DNA from: JANMEB01 sp041745295
GTDB lineage: Bacteria > Planctomycetota > Planctomycetia > Pirellulales > Pirellulaceae
Length of the DNA: 64,000 bases
NCBI GenBank assembly: GCA_041745295.1
Contig: JBGTJE010000030.1
Span: 1 to 64,000 of the forward strand
Reading direction: 5' to 3'
The notes under the pieces: model-generated
What the model saw: the letters and a program-made list of their open reading frames with translations, nothing else
Told to the model about the DNA's origin: nothing
Database searches by the model: none
Position numbers and translations under genes: made by a program
In this document: positions 53,701 through 61,565 of the stretch, in pieces
Numbering within the stretch: position 1 is the first letter of the stretch
Layout: each line of letters begins with the position of its first letter

Positions 53701-54453
53701 CGCGTTTTCGGCATGGATCGCAACTTGACCGCTACTGAAATCGGTTGCCGTGCCGGGAGGTCCGATTTTTCCGTCAAGTTGAATCGGGCCTGCGATACCG
53801 CCACGCCCTTGAATGGTGGCGCGGGCGGCAAAAGTGATTAGGGCTTCGCTGCCTCCCGTTTGCAATTCGCCGTTGATCGACACGAGCTGCGACGGGGGAG
53901 AGTTGTTCGGACCCGAGATTTGAATGCTTCCATCGAGCAATTTGATCGTGGCCTTGGGCAATCCAATGTCGCTCGATGACTCGCTCGACATCATTTTGGC
54001 CAAGACATCCTCGAGATTGCTTCCACCCAATCGAATCACTAAGTTCGCGGTAGGCTTTTCGATTTCGAATTGCCCTAGTTCGCTGCCGCCAAACGCCAAT
54101 GCGCTCAATGATTTCTCCGTGCGAAGACTGGCCACGCTCGCGACCAAGTTTCCTTGGGCGTCGTAGAGTCGCAGATTGCCGACGCGAATCGGCGAGAACC
54201 AGCCCATCGAGAGTTCGCCGATCTCGACTTTTCCGTCGATCTCCTTTGCGACATAACCCAACACGAGAGGTCGGAAGACGGTGAGCGACGCGATCCGCGG
54301 TAACAGCGCGACCAACGCGATGAGCACAATCAGCATCAACACGAGCGTGCGCCGTATGCCGAATTGCCGCACCGTCGGACGGCGCTTCCGGCGTCGCGGT
54401 TTGAGGATTTCTTCATCTTGTTCGAAATCGTCGTCTCGGTGTTTCTTGCGCAT
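50728..54453 (-). CDS. AsmA/DUF748-like large envelope protein
   Basis: A 1241-residue protein. The first 35 residues are highly charged (KHRDDDFEQDEEILKPRRRK), then a membrane anchor TLVLMLIVLIALVALLPRIA. The rest is long stretches of beta strands of the AsmA/TamB/DUF748 type with alternating hydrophobic residues (VEIGELSMGWFSPIRVGNL). It ends in a Gln/Leu-rich C-terminus. Such proteins bridge the periplasm and are linked to lipid transport or outer-membrane maintenance. The sequence is continuous without frameshift. It is not placed next to TamA-like genes in this window. The family call rests on topology and composition more than on motifs. Confidence 0.7.
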   Translation of the reverse strand: MRKKHRDDDFEQDEEILKPRRRKRRPTVRQFGIRRTLVLMLIVLIALVALLPRIASLTVFRPLVLGYVAKEIDGKVEIGELSMGWFSPIRVGNLRLYDAQGNLVASVASLRTEKSLSALAFGGSELGQFEIEKPTANLVIRLGGSNLEDVLAKMMSSESSSDIGLPKATIKLLDGSIQISGPNNSPPSQLVSINGELQTGGSEALITFAARATIQGRGGIAGPIQLDGKIGPPGTATDFSSGQVAIHAENAPTDIVALALSRLGQTVECQGQLAGDATLTWTQGGQSAVVDLANVRLNQFALAAPQWLNADRLVVQEMLASGQIKLADSKLSADQFKCQTEFASVEATGAIDLQTIVQSLTGGPLPETDFQAGGRVDLARLTQMLPTTLRLRPGVQIQKANLVFQSFSRMEGGRRRFLVDGEATDFAGVHDGQVIRWTKPIRVSAALVQNGPRTMLESMQVDTNSISINGQSDIQTGLVRAAGDLGKLQTELEQFFSLGETELAGRFDGNVKWNMPQAALAEATWPITLEGTCKFESLVIALPGFDRFAEPLADVQFTASGEASRAGGVRIDSGKLDFVAGNDRLEARLTQPIENPNWNTTLLADCSASGGLDSWLQRLGPVLPKLDFRAAGTLILSGDATLNVSSLRLQNARYELGEFTFNGFGSQIREPKVTGQGDVSLDWQALRVQFAEITLTSSSFAGRGANVDLIFDANGFQLTGDVAYRADVNKVSQWFGIGQGPESVHWFGSAEGTVQLTPIPGAVAGSVQSKIVDLTAAKLKPGQSANANPWEVLWQEPTAQLQSQLEINSTWDTIHLPRVNLQSKALQLDGQGSVSDVGRSFTLDLTGQWVPNWEAISAIAQGFTGRQIELRGQPRAESFRVQGPLFSTDPNNTALISRQLVAETSASWESGQMLGMAIGPATLKANLNDAVLGFDNPQIQIGPGKVHFNPLLDLRGDPQLVFPRGTMLESVELTPEMCQSWLKYVAPLLAEATRARGRFSLVADGVQIPLSQPLAGRGSGQLIIDQATIEPGPLGQQLVQLVNTVKQMADGNPLETLLKSAALPGAASTESAAWLQLPPQQIGFKLDQQQIVHEHMTMNIGGVPVTTRGAIGADSSLNLVAEIPILEGWIQKQPALASLKGSSIQVPISGTLAQPRIDQRALARLSTQMFQKAAGGQIESRLNGILNDALQKNLPQTQAGAAGVPAQPASSTQLPPIGDSLQKSVEGSLIKGLDRLLVPRK

Positions 54454-54663
54454 TATTTCTACCTGAAACGTGGAACGCGAAATTTTAAAACGCGGGCCGC
54501 CGATCGAACATTCGAATCGACAAAGCTAGCGGCGACAGAATCGGAAAAGTCTACGCCGCTTAAGTTAGTGATCGGCACGATACCGACCTGGACTCCATGC
54601 TGGCAGTCATGCCCAGCGGATTTCTGAGCCGCGCCATCCGAAGTCCAAAACCGGAGAGGGATT

Positions 54664-54816
54664 TAACCACGGATAGCACGGATAATAGTGAAGAATAGAA
54701 GTGCAATATCCTAAACGGAATCACACGTTTTCCAACTTTAGATACCAAATTAATCACTTCACGGAATTACTGCTGTCGTTTTTTCCCCAATTCCTATCCG
54801 TGAAATCCGTGGTCAA
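54664..54816. repeat. Inverted-repeat element (ACCACGGAT type)
   Basis: Left arm ACCACGGATAGCACGGATA (54666-54684) and right arm TATCCGTGAAATCCGTGGT (54795-54813) are inverted copies with two mismatches. About 110 bases lie between. The rest of 54454-54830 holds nothing recognised as coding. The right arm ends only 15 bases before the pepT stop codon. Confidence 0.6.
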
Positions 54817-54830
54817 ATTACTCTTAGAAT

Positions 54831-56063
54831 TCACGCTTCGCCCCAGAGTTTGACGAGTTCGAGGCCGACCTCACATGCTGCCAGCATTTCGTCAAGGCAC
54901 GCAAATTCCAACGGTGAGTGAATGTTGTGTTGCCCCGAGGAAAGGTTGGGCGTCGGCAACCCCCGTTCGGTCAATTGCGAGCCATCGGTACCGCCGCGAA
55001 TGATTGAGAGTTTGGGTTCACGCCCCAAACGCCGATGGGCTTGGACCGCAAATTCAACCGCCCGCGGCTCGCGCGCCAAGCCTTCGCGCATGTTGCGATA
55101 TTGTTTTTTGACTTGGACCTCAACTTTCCCGCCCGGAAATTCGGCTTCCAGCGTCCGCGCGATATCGCGCAGCTGTTGGGCGAATGGCTCCAAGTCCGGG
55201 GTTTCAAACGAGCGAAGCAAAACCTTAATTTCCGCTTTGGCGACGCCTCCCTCCAGCGTGTACGGATGCAGAAAGCCGACACGGCCGTCAGTTTGCTCGG
55301 GGGAAACCGCGCGCGGCATCCGTTCCAAAAACGCACCGGCCATGCGGACCGCGTTGATCATCTTGCCTTTGGCGATCGAGGGATGGATGTTGACACCGTT
55401 GAGCACAATCACCGCCAGGTCGGCCGAAAAAGTCTCCATATCGACTTCGTTTTGACCACCCCCATCAAACGTATAGCAGACGTCGGCGGCAACACGTTTG
55501 ATATCGACATGCTGCACGCCTCGTCCGATTTCTTCGTCGCAAGTAAATAGCAACCGAATCGGTCCGTGCGGAATCGTTGGATTCTCAATCAAGTGCTGCG
55601 CCAACTCCATCATGATCGCAATGCCCGCCTTGTCGTCGCCACCCAGCAGCGTGTTGCCGTCGGTCGTGATGAGCGTTTTGCCGACGAGGTTTTTCAGTTC
55701 GGCACATTTATCGACTGTGATGGCCAAATTCGAATTGTTCTGTAGCGGAATATCGCCGCCGGCGTACTTTTCAATGACCTGCGGGCGAACATCTTTCCCA
55801 GTCGTCTCGGGCGAAGTATCAAAATGTGCATTGAAGGCCAGCACCGCCTTCGCCTGCTGGTTATTTGCCGGGATCGTCGCCAACACGATTCCATGTTCGT
55901 CCTGGGCGACATCGGCGATGTTCAATGCGCGCAACTGTGCGACGATTAAGCGCCCTAACTCCAGCTGTCCAGGGCTGCTGGGGTACGTCGAGACCTTATC
56001 CGACGCCGTCGTGTCGATCCGCACGTATTGCAAAAAGTGCTCGAGCAATCGTTGGCGATTCAT
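54831..56063 (-). CDS. pepT: Peptidase T (tripeptidase)
   Basis: Zinc aminotripeptidase that removes the N-terminal residue of tripeptides in the cytoplasm. It has 410 residues. Metal ligands: H80 in FNAHFDTSPE, D143 in LLGGDDKAG and E177/E178 in TCDEEIGRG. The C-terminal GGTDGSQLTERGLPTPNL and GQHNIHSPLEF match PepT. The start at 56063 (MNRQRLLEHFLQYVRIDT) was chosen over 56075 because PepT begins here; both are four or so bases from the end of the preceding gene. It sits in an operon-like pair with the NHL-type propeller gene. Confidence 0.93.
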   Translation of the reverse strand: MNRQRLLEHFLQYVRIDTTASDKVSTYPSSPGQLELGRLIVAQLRALNIADVAQDEHGIVLATIPANNQQAKAVLAFNAHFDTSPETTGKDVRPQVIEKYAGGDIPLQNNSNLAITVDKCAELKNLVGKTLITTDGNTLLGGDDKAGIAIMMELAQHLIENPTIPHGPIRLLFTCDEEIGRGVQHVDIKRVAADVCYTFDGGGQNEVDMETFSADLAVIVLNGVNIHPSIAKGKMINAVRMAGAFLERMPRAVSPEQTDGRVGFLHPYTLEGGVAKAEIKVLLRSFETPDLEPFAQQLRDIARTLEAEFPGGKVEVQVKKQYRNMREGLAREPRAVEFAVQAHRRLGREPKLSIIRGGTDGSQLTERGLPTPNLSSGQHNIHSPLEFACLDEMLAACEVGLELVKLWGEA

Positions 56064-56067
56064 AGGC

Positions 56068-57153
56068 TCAAGCATCCAGCCGCTTCAGTTTACTGATTCG
56101 GCCGGTGGCGACCCATTCGGCGACGTAGATGTTGCCGTCTCGATCAAAACAAGCATCGTGCGGATGCACGAACTTGTCCTGATTCCATTTGCGGGCATCT
56201 CCCCGAATCGAGAATTTTTCGTCGGCTTTGATGCGCGCGCTGTCGTCGCCAAGCTGAGCGACGACTTGATTGTCTTTTCCCAGCAACGTGACGCGGCTGA
56301 GCAACTCGGGGACGAGTAGCAAATCCCCTTGGCGGTCGACGTTTGCCGGCAAGCCAAAACCGGTTTGAGTGCGCAGGTATTTTCCGTCGAGCGTGAAAAA
56401 CTGAACGGTGTGATGGGCCCGGTCGGTGACCACCAAGACCGATTGCTTCGGGTCGCGGTCATCGATCCACAAGCCGTGGGGCGTGTCGAATTTTCCTTCG
56501 CCTTCGCCCGGTCCGCCGAAGCAACTCTTCCAATTGCCGTCGTTGTCGTAGCGGTGGATGTAGAATGAGCCGTATCCGTCGGCGAGGAAAAAATCGCCGT
56601 CTGGGAGAAACGCGAAATTGGTCGGCATGAACCGGTCACGGCCCCAGTCGGCTTTGCGATCGGTGTCCTCGCCTTTGGCATAGACGCCGGCGGCCATCGG
56701 CGCGAACTTTTCCCAGACGACTGCGCCCTTGAGATCGAGCTTGGCGATCGATTTGACTTGTTGGTAAGCCGCGACGTACAGAAAGTCTTGACTTCCTTCT
56801 CGGCGGACTTCGATCCCGTGCCCGCCCCCTTGAAACTGTTGGCCGAAAGCGCGGATGAATTTTCCGTTCGGGTCGAATACAAAGATCGACGGATGGTCCT
56901 TCTTGTCCGCATGTCCCTCGTGGATCACGTAGACCAATCCTTCGCCATCGACCGCGACGTTGTGCGTCGTCTGCCAAGTGTATTTGTCCGGCAGCTGAGC
57001 CCAGTTATGGATGAACTCGTATTTGTACTCTTCATTTCCCCAGATCGTCGCCCCCTCTGTCTTCCGCGGCGTCAGCACCATCGGGCAAGCGACCGCCGCA
57101 GCCCCCACCGCTGCCGATTGGACAAAATGTCGACGATTCAGTTTCTTATTCAT
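56068..57153 (-). CDS. NHL-type six-bladed propeller protein with Tat signal
   Basis: A 361-residue exported protein. The twin-arginine signal NRRHFVQSAAVGAAAVACP is at the N-terminus. The body has NHL-like blades: NVAVDGEGLVYVIHEGH, IFVFDPNGKFIRAFGQ, GLWIDDRDPKQSVLVVTD and CFDRDGNIYVAEWV. It resembles the peptidylglycine-amidating-lyase-like propellers and gluconolactonase-like proteins of planctomycetes. Function unknown. Its stop is four bases before the pepT start codon, so translation is probably coupled, but whether the two work together is unclear. Confidence 0.85.
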   Translation of the reverse strand: MNKKLNRRHFVQSAAVGAAAVACPMVLTPRKTEGATIWGNEEYKYEFIHNWAQLPDKYTWQTTHNVAVDGEGLVYVIHEGHADKKDHPSIFVFDPNGKFIRAFGQQFQGGGHGIEVRREGSQDFLYVAAYQQVKSIAKLDLKGAVVWEKFAPMAAGVYAKGEDTDRKADWGRDRFMPTNFAFLPDGDFFLADGYGSFYIHRYDNDGNWKSCFGGPGEGEGKFDTPHGLWIDDRDPKQSVLVVTDRAHHTVQFFTLDGKYLRTQTGFGLPANVDRQGDLLLVPELLSRVTLLGKDNQVVAQLGDDSARIKADEKFSIRGDARKWNQDKFVHPHDACFDRDGNIYVAEWVATGRISKLKRLDA

Positions 57154-57296
57154 ACGACGACTCCTTGCGTACGATCTGCAATTTGCTTGTTTTGGACCGG
57201 ATTGATTTTACCTCAACGATCGCACCCTTACGTGGGCTCGTTTTCAATGTGTCTTTGACCATGGGAAATTAGCTTGAGCGTTGGTTTTTTTTCAAG

Positions 57297-57340
57297 TTCC
57301 CTCGCCCCCGTCGCGGGGGAGAGGGCAGGGTGAGGGGGCG
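57297..57340. repeat. Dispersed GC-rich hairpin (CCCTC/GAGGG family)
   Basis: GTTCCCTCGCCCCCGTCGCG, then GGGGAGAGGGCAGGGTGAGG. It is in the spacer upstream of the Tat-propeller gene and is among the most complete copies in this window. Confidence 0.6.
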
Positions 57341-57417
57341 CAGGAGTTAATCAGATTGCCTCAACGAATCCTGTCGGTTAGCCAATTCCATTTGTCAAAG
57401 CGGTTCCGTGGTCACGC

Positions 57418-58386
57418 TTATTTGTCTCTCGTATCCGCTGGCGCAGTTTCCTTTTCCTTTCCGCGGTCCTCCGACGGAGACTCGAAGTACAGTTTGACTT
57501 TCGACACGACGGAGATTTCAGGTTCCATCGGTAGCTGCGTCGAAAGGGAGTCCCCGGTCAACACCGGTCCGCGATAATAAGTTGTCTTGGGACGAGCCGC
57601 CATGATGCGCGGAATATTCTCGCGCCAATTGTAGGGAATAGAAGCGGATTGTTCGATTGTGTTCGTATACGACGTGTACATTTCTCTAGGCAGAATCACT
57701 TGGCCGGATTCGGTGATATTAATCAGATTGGGTTTCTTCGGAAATAACTCGGAGTCAAAAAGGAGTGTTGACTTGTTGCGCGCGACCGCAATTGCTTGTT
57801 GCAACGCTTTGCTTTTGGCGGATTCCAAATCGGGACTCCAATAGTCGAGCGAGACGATATCCATAACGCCATTCTCGAAGGCGACTTTGAGGGCCCGCCG
57901 AGCTTGTTCATTGTCGGTTAGCTGGACGTGTAGGTTTGTCTGGAAGCGATAACGTTTCAGGATTTCCCGCAGGACCGTAAGCTCTTTCCAAGTCGTTTCC
58001 TCAAATTCATGTAGGGGCAAAATCGAAATGAAGTCTTCGAAGATCGATTCCTTCGCGATCCCCATCGCTTGCCACCCCGAGGAGATGCGTTGAACCAATT
58101 CGGCGGCTTTCGTTTGACATTCGTTGGCCGTTTCCGCTTCGCTGACCGCGGCCATCACGAGCCGGATTTGGGTGGGCTTGACGCGAATCTCGGCTGAGCC
58201 GTCGACGGTAATCAGATTCTGGGCTTCGTTGACGGTCAAACTGGGTGCCGAGAAGTCATTGGAGCGCGCCGACGATTCTTCGTTTGCTCCGATGGAATTG
58301 GCAGCCATTTGAGCCATCGCTGGGGCGACAGCGGACAAACTCAACAAGGAAATCGTTGAAAGTAGAATCAATCTCAATTGACGCAT
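57418..58386 (-). CDS. Exported SIMPL-domain (DUF541) protein
   Basis: A 322-residue protein with a Sec signal (MRQLRLILLSTISLLSLSAV, then APAMAQ). The mature part contains LITVDGSAEIRVKPTQIRL, the SIMPL domain opening, and LSKR-like alternation through about residue 280. These periplasmic proteins often form rings; their function is mostly unknown. It is divergent from the MoxR gene, so the intergenic region near 58387-58695 must carry both promoters. The C-terminus has a charged tail (SEDRGKEKETAPADTRDK). Confidence 0.82.
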   Translation of the reverse strand: MRQLRLILLSTISLLSLSAVAPAMAQMAANSIGANEESSARSNDFSAPSLTVNEAQNLITVDGSAEIRVKPTQIRLVMAAVSEAETANECQTKAAELVQRISSGWQAMGIAKESIFEDFISILPLHEFEETTWKELTVLREILKRYRFQTNLHVQLTDNEQARRALKVAFENGVMDIVSLDYWSPDLESAKSKALQQAIAVARNKSTLLFDSELFPKKPNLINITESGQVILPREMYTSYTNTIEQSASIPYNWRENIPRIMAARPKTTYYRGPVLTGDSLSTQLPMEPEISVVSKVKLYFESPSEDRGKEKETAPADTRDK

Positions 58387-58695
58387 GGCTATTTCCTCTT
58401 GAATGCTAGTGACACGCCCCGCGAAGGTATTCTAGTCCAATGAATTTTCGTGGGTGACGATTCAAAACTTATGGTTCCTACAAGCTGTTGAATCAACGGT
58501 ACGAGCACCTTACGACTGGCCAAAAAACACCCGCGGAGCCAGTGATGCACGTGAATGGGAGTGGCACGGCGCGGAACGCGGTTTTCTCGGCTTTTGCCGA
58601 GGGGTGCGGGGGTGTGCTTATAATGCATCCTGAGAACAAGCGGGCGCAGAGGGGCGGCGGCTTGTTGGCAGGTCGCATCATTCCCGAGGATGTTT
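58387..58695. other. Divergent promoter region
   Basis: About 310 bases between the SIMPL gene (leftward) and the MoxR operon (rightward). A GAGG sequence at 58686-58689 precedes the ATG at 58696 by six bases. No clear promoter hexamers or operators were identified. Confidence 0.4.
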
Positions 58696-59718
58696 ATGGC
58701 TACGGCGCCACGCACTGAGTCTTTGGCTTCGGTCGAAGAGGTTTCCGAATTCATCCAGCGCATTCGCGAGCGGGTCGCGACGGTCGTCGTCGGACAAGAC
58801 GTCGTCGTCGAACGGATGCTGATCGCGCTGTTCACCGGCGGGCACTTGCTGCTGCAAGGGGTTCCAGGTTTGGCCAAGACTTTGCTCGTCTCGGTCCTCT
58901 CCAAAACGATCGATTTGCAATTCGCCCGGATCCAGTTCACGATCGATTTGTTGCCGTCGGACATTCTCGGTTCAGAAATCCTCGATCAGCGGAACAATGA
59001 ATTCCGGATTCTTAAGGGCCCGATCTTTACCAACTTGCTGCTGGCCGACGAAATCAACAGAGCAGCTCCCAAAGTTCAAGGCGCGCTGCTCGAAGCGATG
59101 CAAGAACGCAAAGTCACGATTGGCAAGGAGACCTTTAAGCTGCCCGCGCCCTTTCTGGTGATCGCCACGCAAAACCCGATCGAGCAGAGCGGCACGTTCG
59201 AACTGCCCGAGGCACAGCTCGACCGGTTTCTTTTATGCCACCGGCTAAACTATCCGACCGTCGAGGAGGAAAAAGAAGTATTGCGACGCAACGCAGCATT
59301 GGGAGTTCGTCGGGAAGGTCAGGGGGCGGTCGTCAATACCGAGTTTGACGTGTTGGAAAAAGAGCCGGTCGGCGAGAGTGAAGACTTGATCGCCGCGATG
59401 CAAGCGGTGCAAGAGGTTCATGTCAGCGACGTTTTTCTTAACCATGTTGTGGAACTGGTCACTCGGACGCGCAGCCATCCCGCGCTAGAAGTCGGAGCGA
59501 GTCCGCGAGCCGGGATCGCGCTGATCAAATCGTCGCGCGCGCGCGCTTTGATTCAAGGCCGGCATTACGTGATTCCGGAAGACATGTACGCCTTGGCCCC
59601 GGACGTAATTTTGCACCGGATTCGGTTGAATTACGAAGCCCTCGCGGACGGCTTGAGCGGCGAGGCCGTGCTGACGGACATCATGAACGCGATGGGGCTG
59701 ACCCCGGCGATTACTTAG
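58696..59718 (+). CDS. MoxR-type AAA+ ATPase
   Basis: A 340-residue ATPase. Walker A GVPGLAKT, Walker B LLADEINRAAPK and sensor ATQNPIEQ are present. MoxR ATPases act as chaperones that assemble partners encoded by neighbouring DUF58 and VWA genes. An ATG at 58690 is in frame, but 58696 has the better-spaced GAGG site. It is the first gene of a Bat-type operon reaching the right window edge. Confidence 0.93.
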   Translation: MATAPRTESLASVEEVSEFIQRIRERVATVVVGQDVVVERMLIALFTGGHLLLQGVPGLAKTLLVSVLSKTIDLQFARIQFTIDLLPSDILGSEILDQRNNEFRILKGPIFTNLLLADEINRAAPKVQGALLEAMQERKVTIGKETFKLPAPFLVIATQNPIEQSGTFELPEAQLDRFLLCHRLNYPTVEEEKEVLRRNAALGVRREGQGAVVNTEFDVLEKEPVGESEDLIAAMQAVQEVHVSDVFLNHVVELVTRTRSHPALEVGASPRAGIALIKSSRARALIQGRHYVIPEDMYALAPDVILHRIRLNYEALADGLSGEAVLTDIMNAMGLTPAIT

Positions 59719-59730
59719 ACGACGTGCGCC

Positions 59731-60591
59731 ATGCGAATGGAACTCGATACGATCGACCACCTCAACACGAGGCAGTTCGTGATTGCCGTGCGTCACTTGG
59801 CGGACAGTCTTAGCTACGGCAGCGACACATCGCCGTTTTTGGGCTCGGGCACCGATTACGTTCAGTCGCGGCTATACCAGCCGGGCGATTCGGTACGCTC
59901 GATCGATTGGCGGATCACCGCCCGCACGCGCAAGTACCACGTTAAAGAATACGAAACACCCAAACGGATGCCGTGCTATTTGCTGGTCGATACTTCGGCG
60001 TCGATGGTCGCCAGTTCGACTCGTCACAGTAAGTACGGTTTGGCGGTCCATTTGGCGGGTGGGCTCGCGTTTGCTTGCCTCGATCGAATCAGTCCCGTCG
60101 CGGTGGTCGGTATCGGCGAGCGTGAGCTGCGATATTCTCCGAGCTTGTCGCGCGACCGAGTGTTGCAATGGCTTCTCAAGCTTCGACAATATGAAACGAC
60201 TGAGCGAACGATGCTCGCGCAGCGTATCAAGGAACTTGCACCGCTGCTAACCAATCGCGCCTTGATCGTTGTGTTGTCCGACTTAAACGAACCGGGCGCA
60301 ATTCAGCCCCTCAAGCGGCTTGGGCAACGGCACGACGTAGTCGCGGTCCATTTGCAGGATCCGGCGGAACAAGGGTTGCGCGGTGTGGGGTTTCTCAGCG
60401 CACGCGAAGCCGAAACGGGACGAATGTTCACGACGCGCGGGCGGCGATTAGGAATCGATCACGAGTGGATCAAGCAAGAACTGAACCGGGGCCGAGTCGA
60501 TCACTTGTTATTGCAGACGGATCAGCCGGTCGCGCATCGACTGCGACATTTTTTCAAATCGCGTGGCTTATTGGGGCGCGGCGCGCGATAG
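59731..60591 (+). CDS. DUF58 domain protein
   Basis: A 286-residue cytoplasmic protein. YQPGDSVRSIDWRITARTRK and LLVDTSASM (a MIDAS-like D-x-S-x-S) are typical of DUF58 proteins next to MoxR. It follows moxR after 12 bases. Its expected role is to work with the ATPase on VWA-domain partners. Confidence 0.9.
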   Translation: MRMELDTIDHLNTRQFVIAVRHLADSLSYGSDTSPFLGSGTDYVQSRLYQPGDSVRSIDWRITARTRKYHVKEYETPKRMPCYLLVDTSASMVASSTRHSKYGLAVHLAGGLAFACLDRISPVAVVGIGERELRYSPSLSRDRVLQWLLKLRQYETTERTMLAQRIKELAPLLTNRALIVVLSDLNEPGAIQPLKRLGQRHDVVAVHLQDPAEQGLRGVGFLSAREAETGRMFTTRGRRLGIDHEWIKQELNRGRVDHLLLQTDQPVAHRLRHFFKSRGLLGRGAR

Positions 60592-60593
60592 GT

Positions 60594-61565
60594 ATGAAAC
60601 CACAAAATCCAGAATCGTTCCCTTGCACCCAGCTTCGGGGAAGAGGGCAGGGGGAGGGGGCTTTTGACCCGTCGCATCCGTGGAAGATTTTGGGTCGAAC
60701 CGTTTTTCTTATTTGGATGTTGGCCGCCGGCGCTGCCGCAGCACCCCAAAGCGACTCGTCCCAACAGCCCGAACCTCCAATCGTTGGGGAGTCGCGAACC
60801 ATCGAATCGCTATTTCTTTCGGGGAGCCAATTGCAGGCGCGTCCATTGACGGATGATCGGTGGCCCATCATGGTGCGCATCGTCAACGCTTTTCCGCAGG
60901 GGACCTTAGGATATCGTTATGATTTAGTGTACTCCGGCTACGAAGCGGGGACGTTTGACTTGCGAGATTTTTTGCAGCGGGTCGATGGGAGTCCGGTTGC
61001 GGACTTACCCGCGATTCCGGTGAGGATCAGATCGTTGCTTCCTCCAGGTCAAGTCGAGCCGAATGCACTTCCCGAAAAGGGGCTGCCTCGATTGGGCGGT
61101 TATCGCTGGTGGATGATTGTCGCCGTTATTTTTTGGGGATGGGTTTTGGCGGCGCTGTTGCTTGTGGGTTGGCGGAAGAAAAAAACTGCGACGGAGCTTG
61201 CGGCGCAAGTTTCGCTCGCTGATTTGTTGCGACCTCGGATCCAAGCCGCGATGGACAACAAGTTGGACGCGCGGCAATATGCGGAACTCGAGCGAATGCT
61301 GATCGCGATGTGGCAGGGCAAATTGAAATTGTCGGCGGTCGATCCGAGCGCCGTCGTTAGTCAAATTCGACAACATTCAGAATCCGGGCCATTAATGCGG
61401 CAACTTGAGCGATGGATGCACGATCCGTCGCGCGACGATTCAGTTGACTTGACGAAACTGCTTGAGCCCTTGAGCCGAATGCCGGCCAAGGATTTTCAGT
61501 TACCGACAGTTTCGGTGGCGACTCGCGCTGTCGCTGAGTCGGGCGGGGAGGGGCGGGTCGAATGA
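60594..61565 (+). CDS. Membrane protein of the Bat operon, start uncertain
   Basis: A predicted exported or membrane protein. A hydrophobic segment (TVFLIWMLAAGAAAA) looks like a signal peptide at about residue 35, and a second membrane helix WWMIVAVIFWGWVLAALLLVGW lies around 175-196. The start given here, ATG at 60594, places the first 25 residues inside a dispersed CCCTC/GAGGG repeat (60617-60662), so they are read from repeat sequence. TTG at 60690 or ATG at 60717 are alternatives. The protein resembles the DUF4381-like linker of MoxR/Bat operons. It overlaps the next gene by four bases (ATGA). Confidence 0.7.
   Translation: MKPQNPESFPCTQLRGRGQGEGAFDPSHPWKILGRTVFLIWMLAAGAAAAPQSDSSQQPEPPIVGESRTIESLFLSGSQLQARPLTDDRWPIMVRIVNAFPQGTLGYRYDLVYSGYEAGTFDLRDFLQRVDGSPVADLPAIPVRIRSLLPPGQVEPNALPEKGLPRLGGYRWWMIVAVIFWGWVLAALLLVGWRKKKTATELAAQVSLADLLRPRIQAAMDNKLDARQYAELERMLIAMWQGKLKLSAVDPSAVVSQIRQHSESGPLMRQLERWMHDPSRDDSVDLTKLLEPLSRMPAKDFQLPTVSVATRAVAESGGEGRVE
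60617..60662 (+). repeat. Dispersed GC-rich hairpin inside the 5' end of a gene
   Basis: GTTCCCTTGCACCCAGCTTC, then GGGGAAGAGGGCAGGGGGAG. Degenerate copy of the CCCTC/GAGGG family. It lies between the DUF58 stop and the hydrophobic signal of the next protein, so it displaced or extended the start of that gene. Confidence 0.6.

Noticed and set aside
50728..54453. Several short plus-strand frames opposite the AsmA-like gene.
   Set aside because: The continuous 1241-residue minus-strand frame with signal anchor explains the region.
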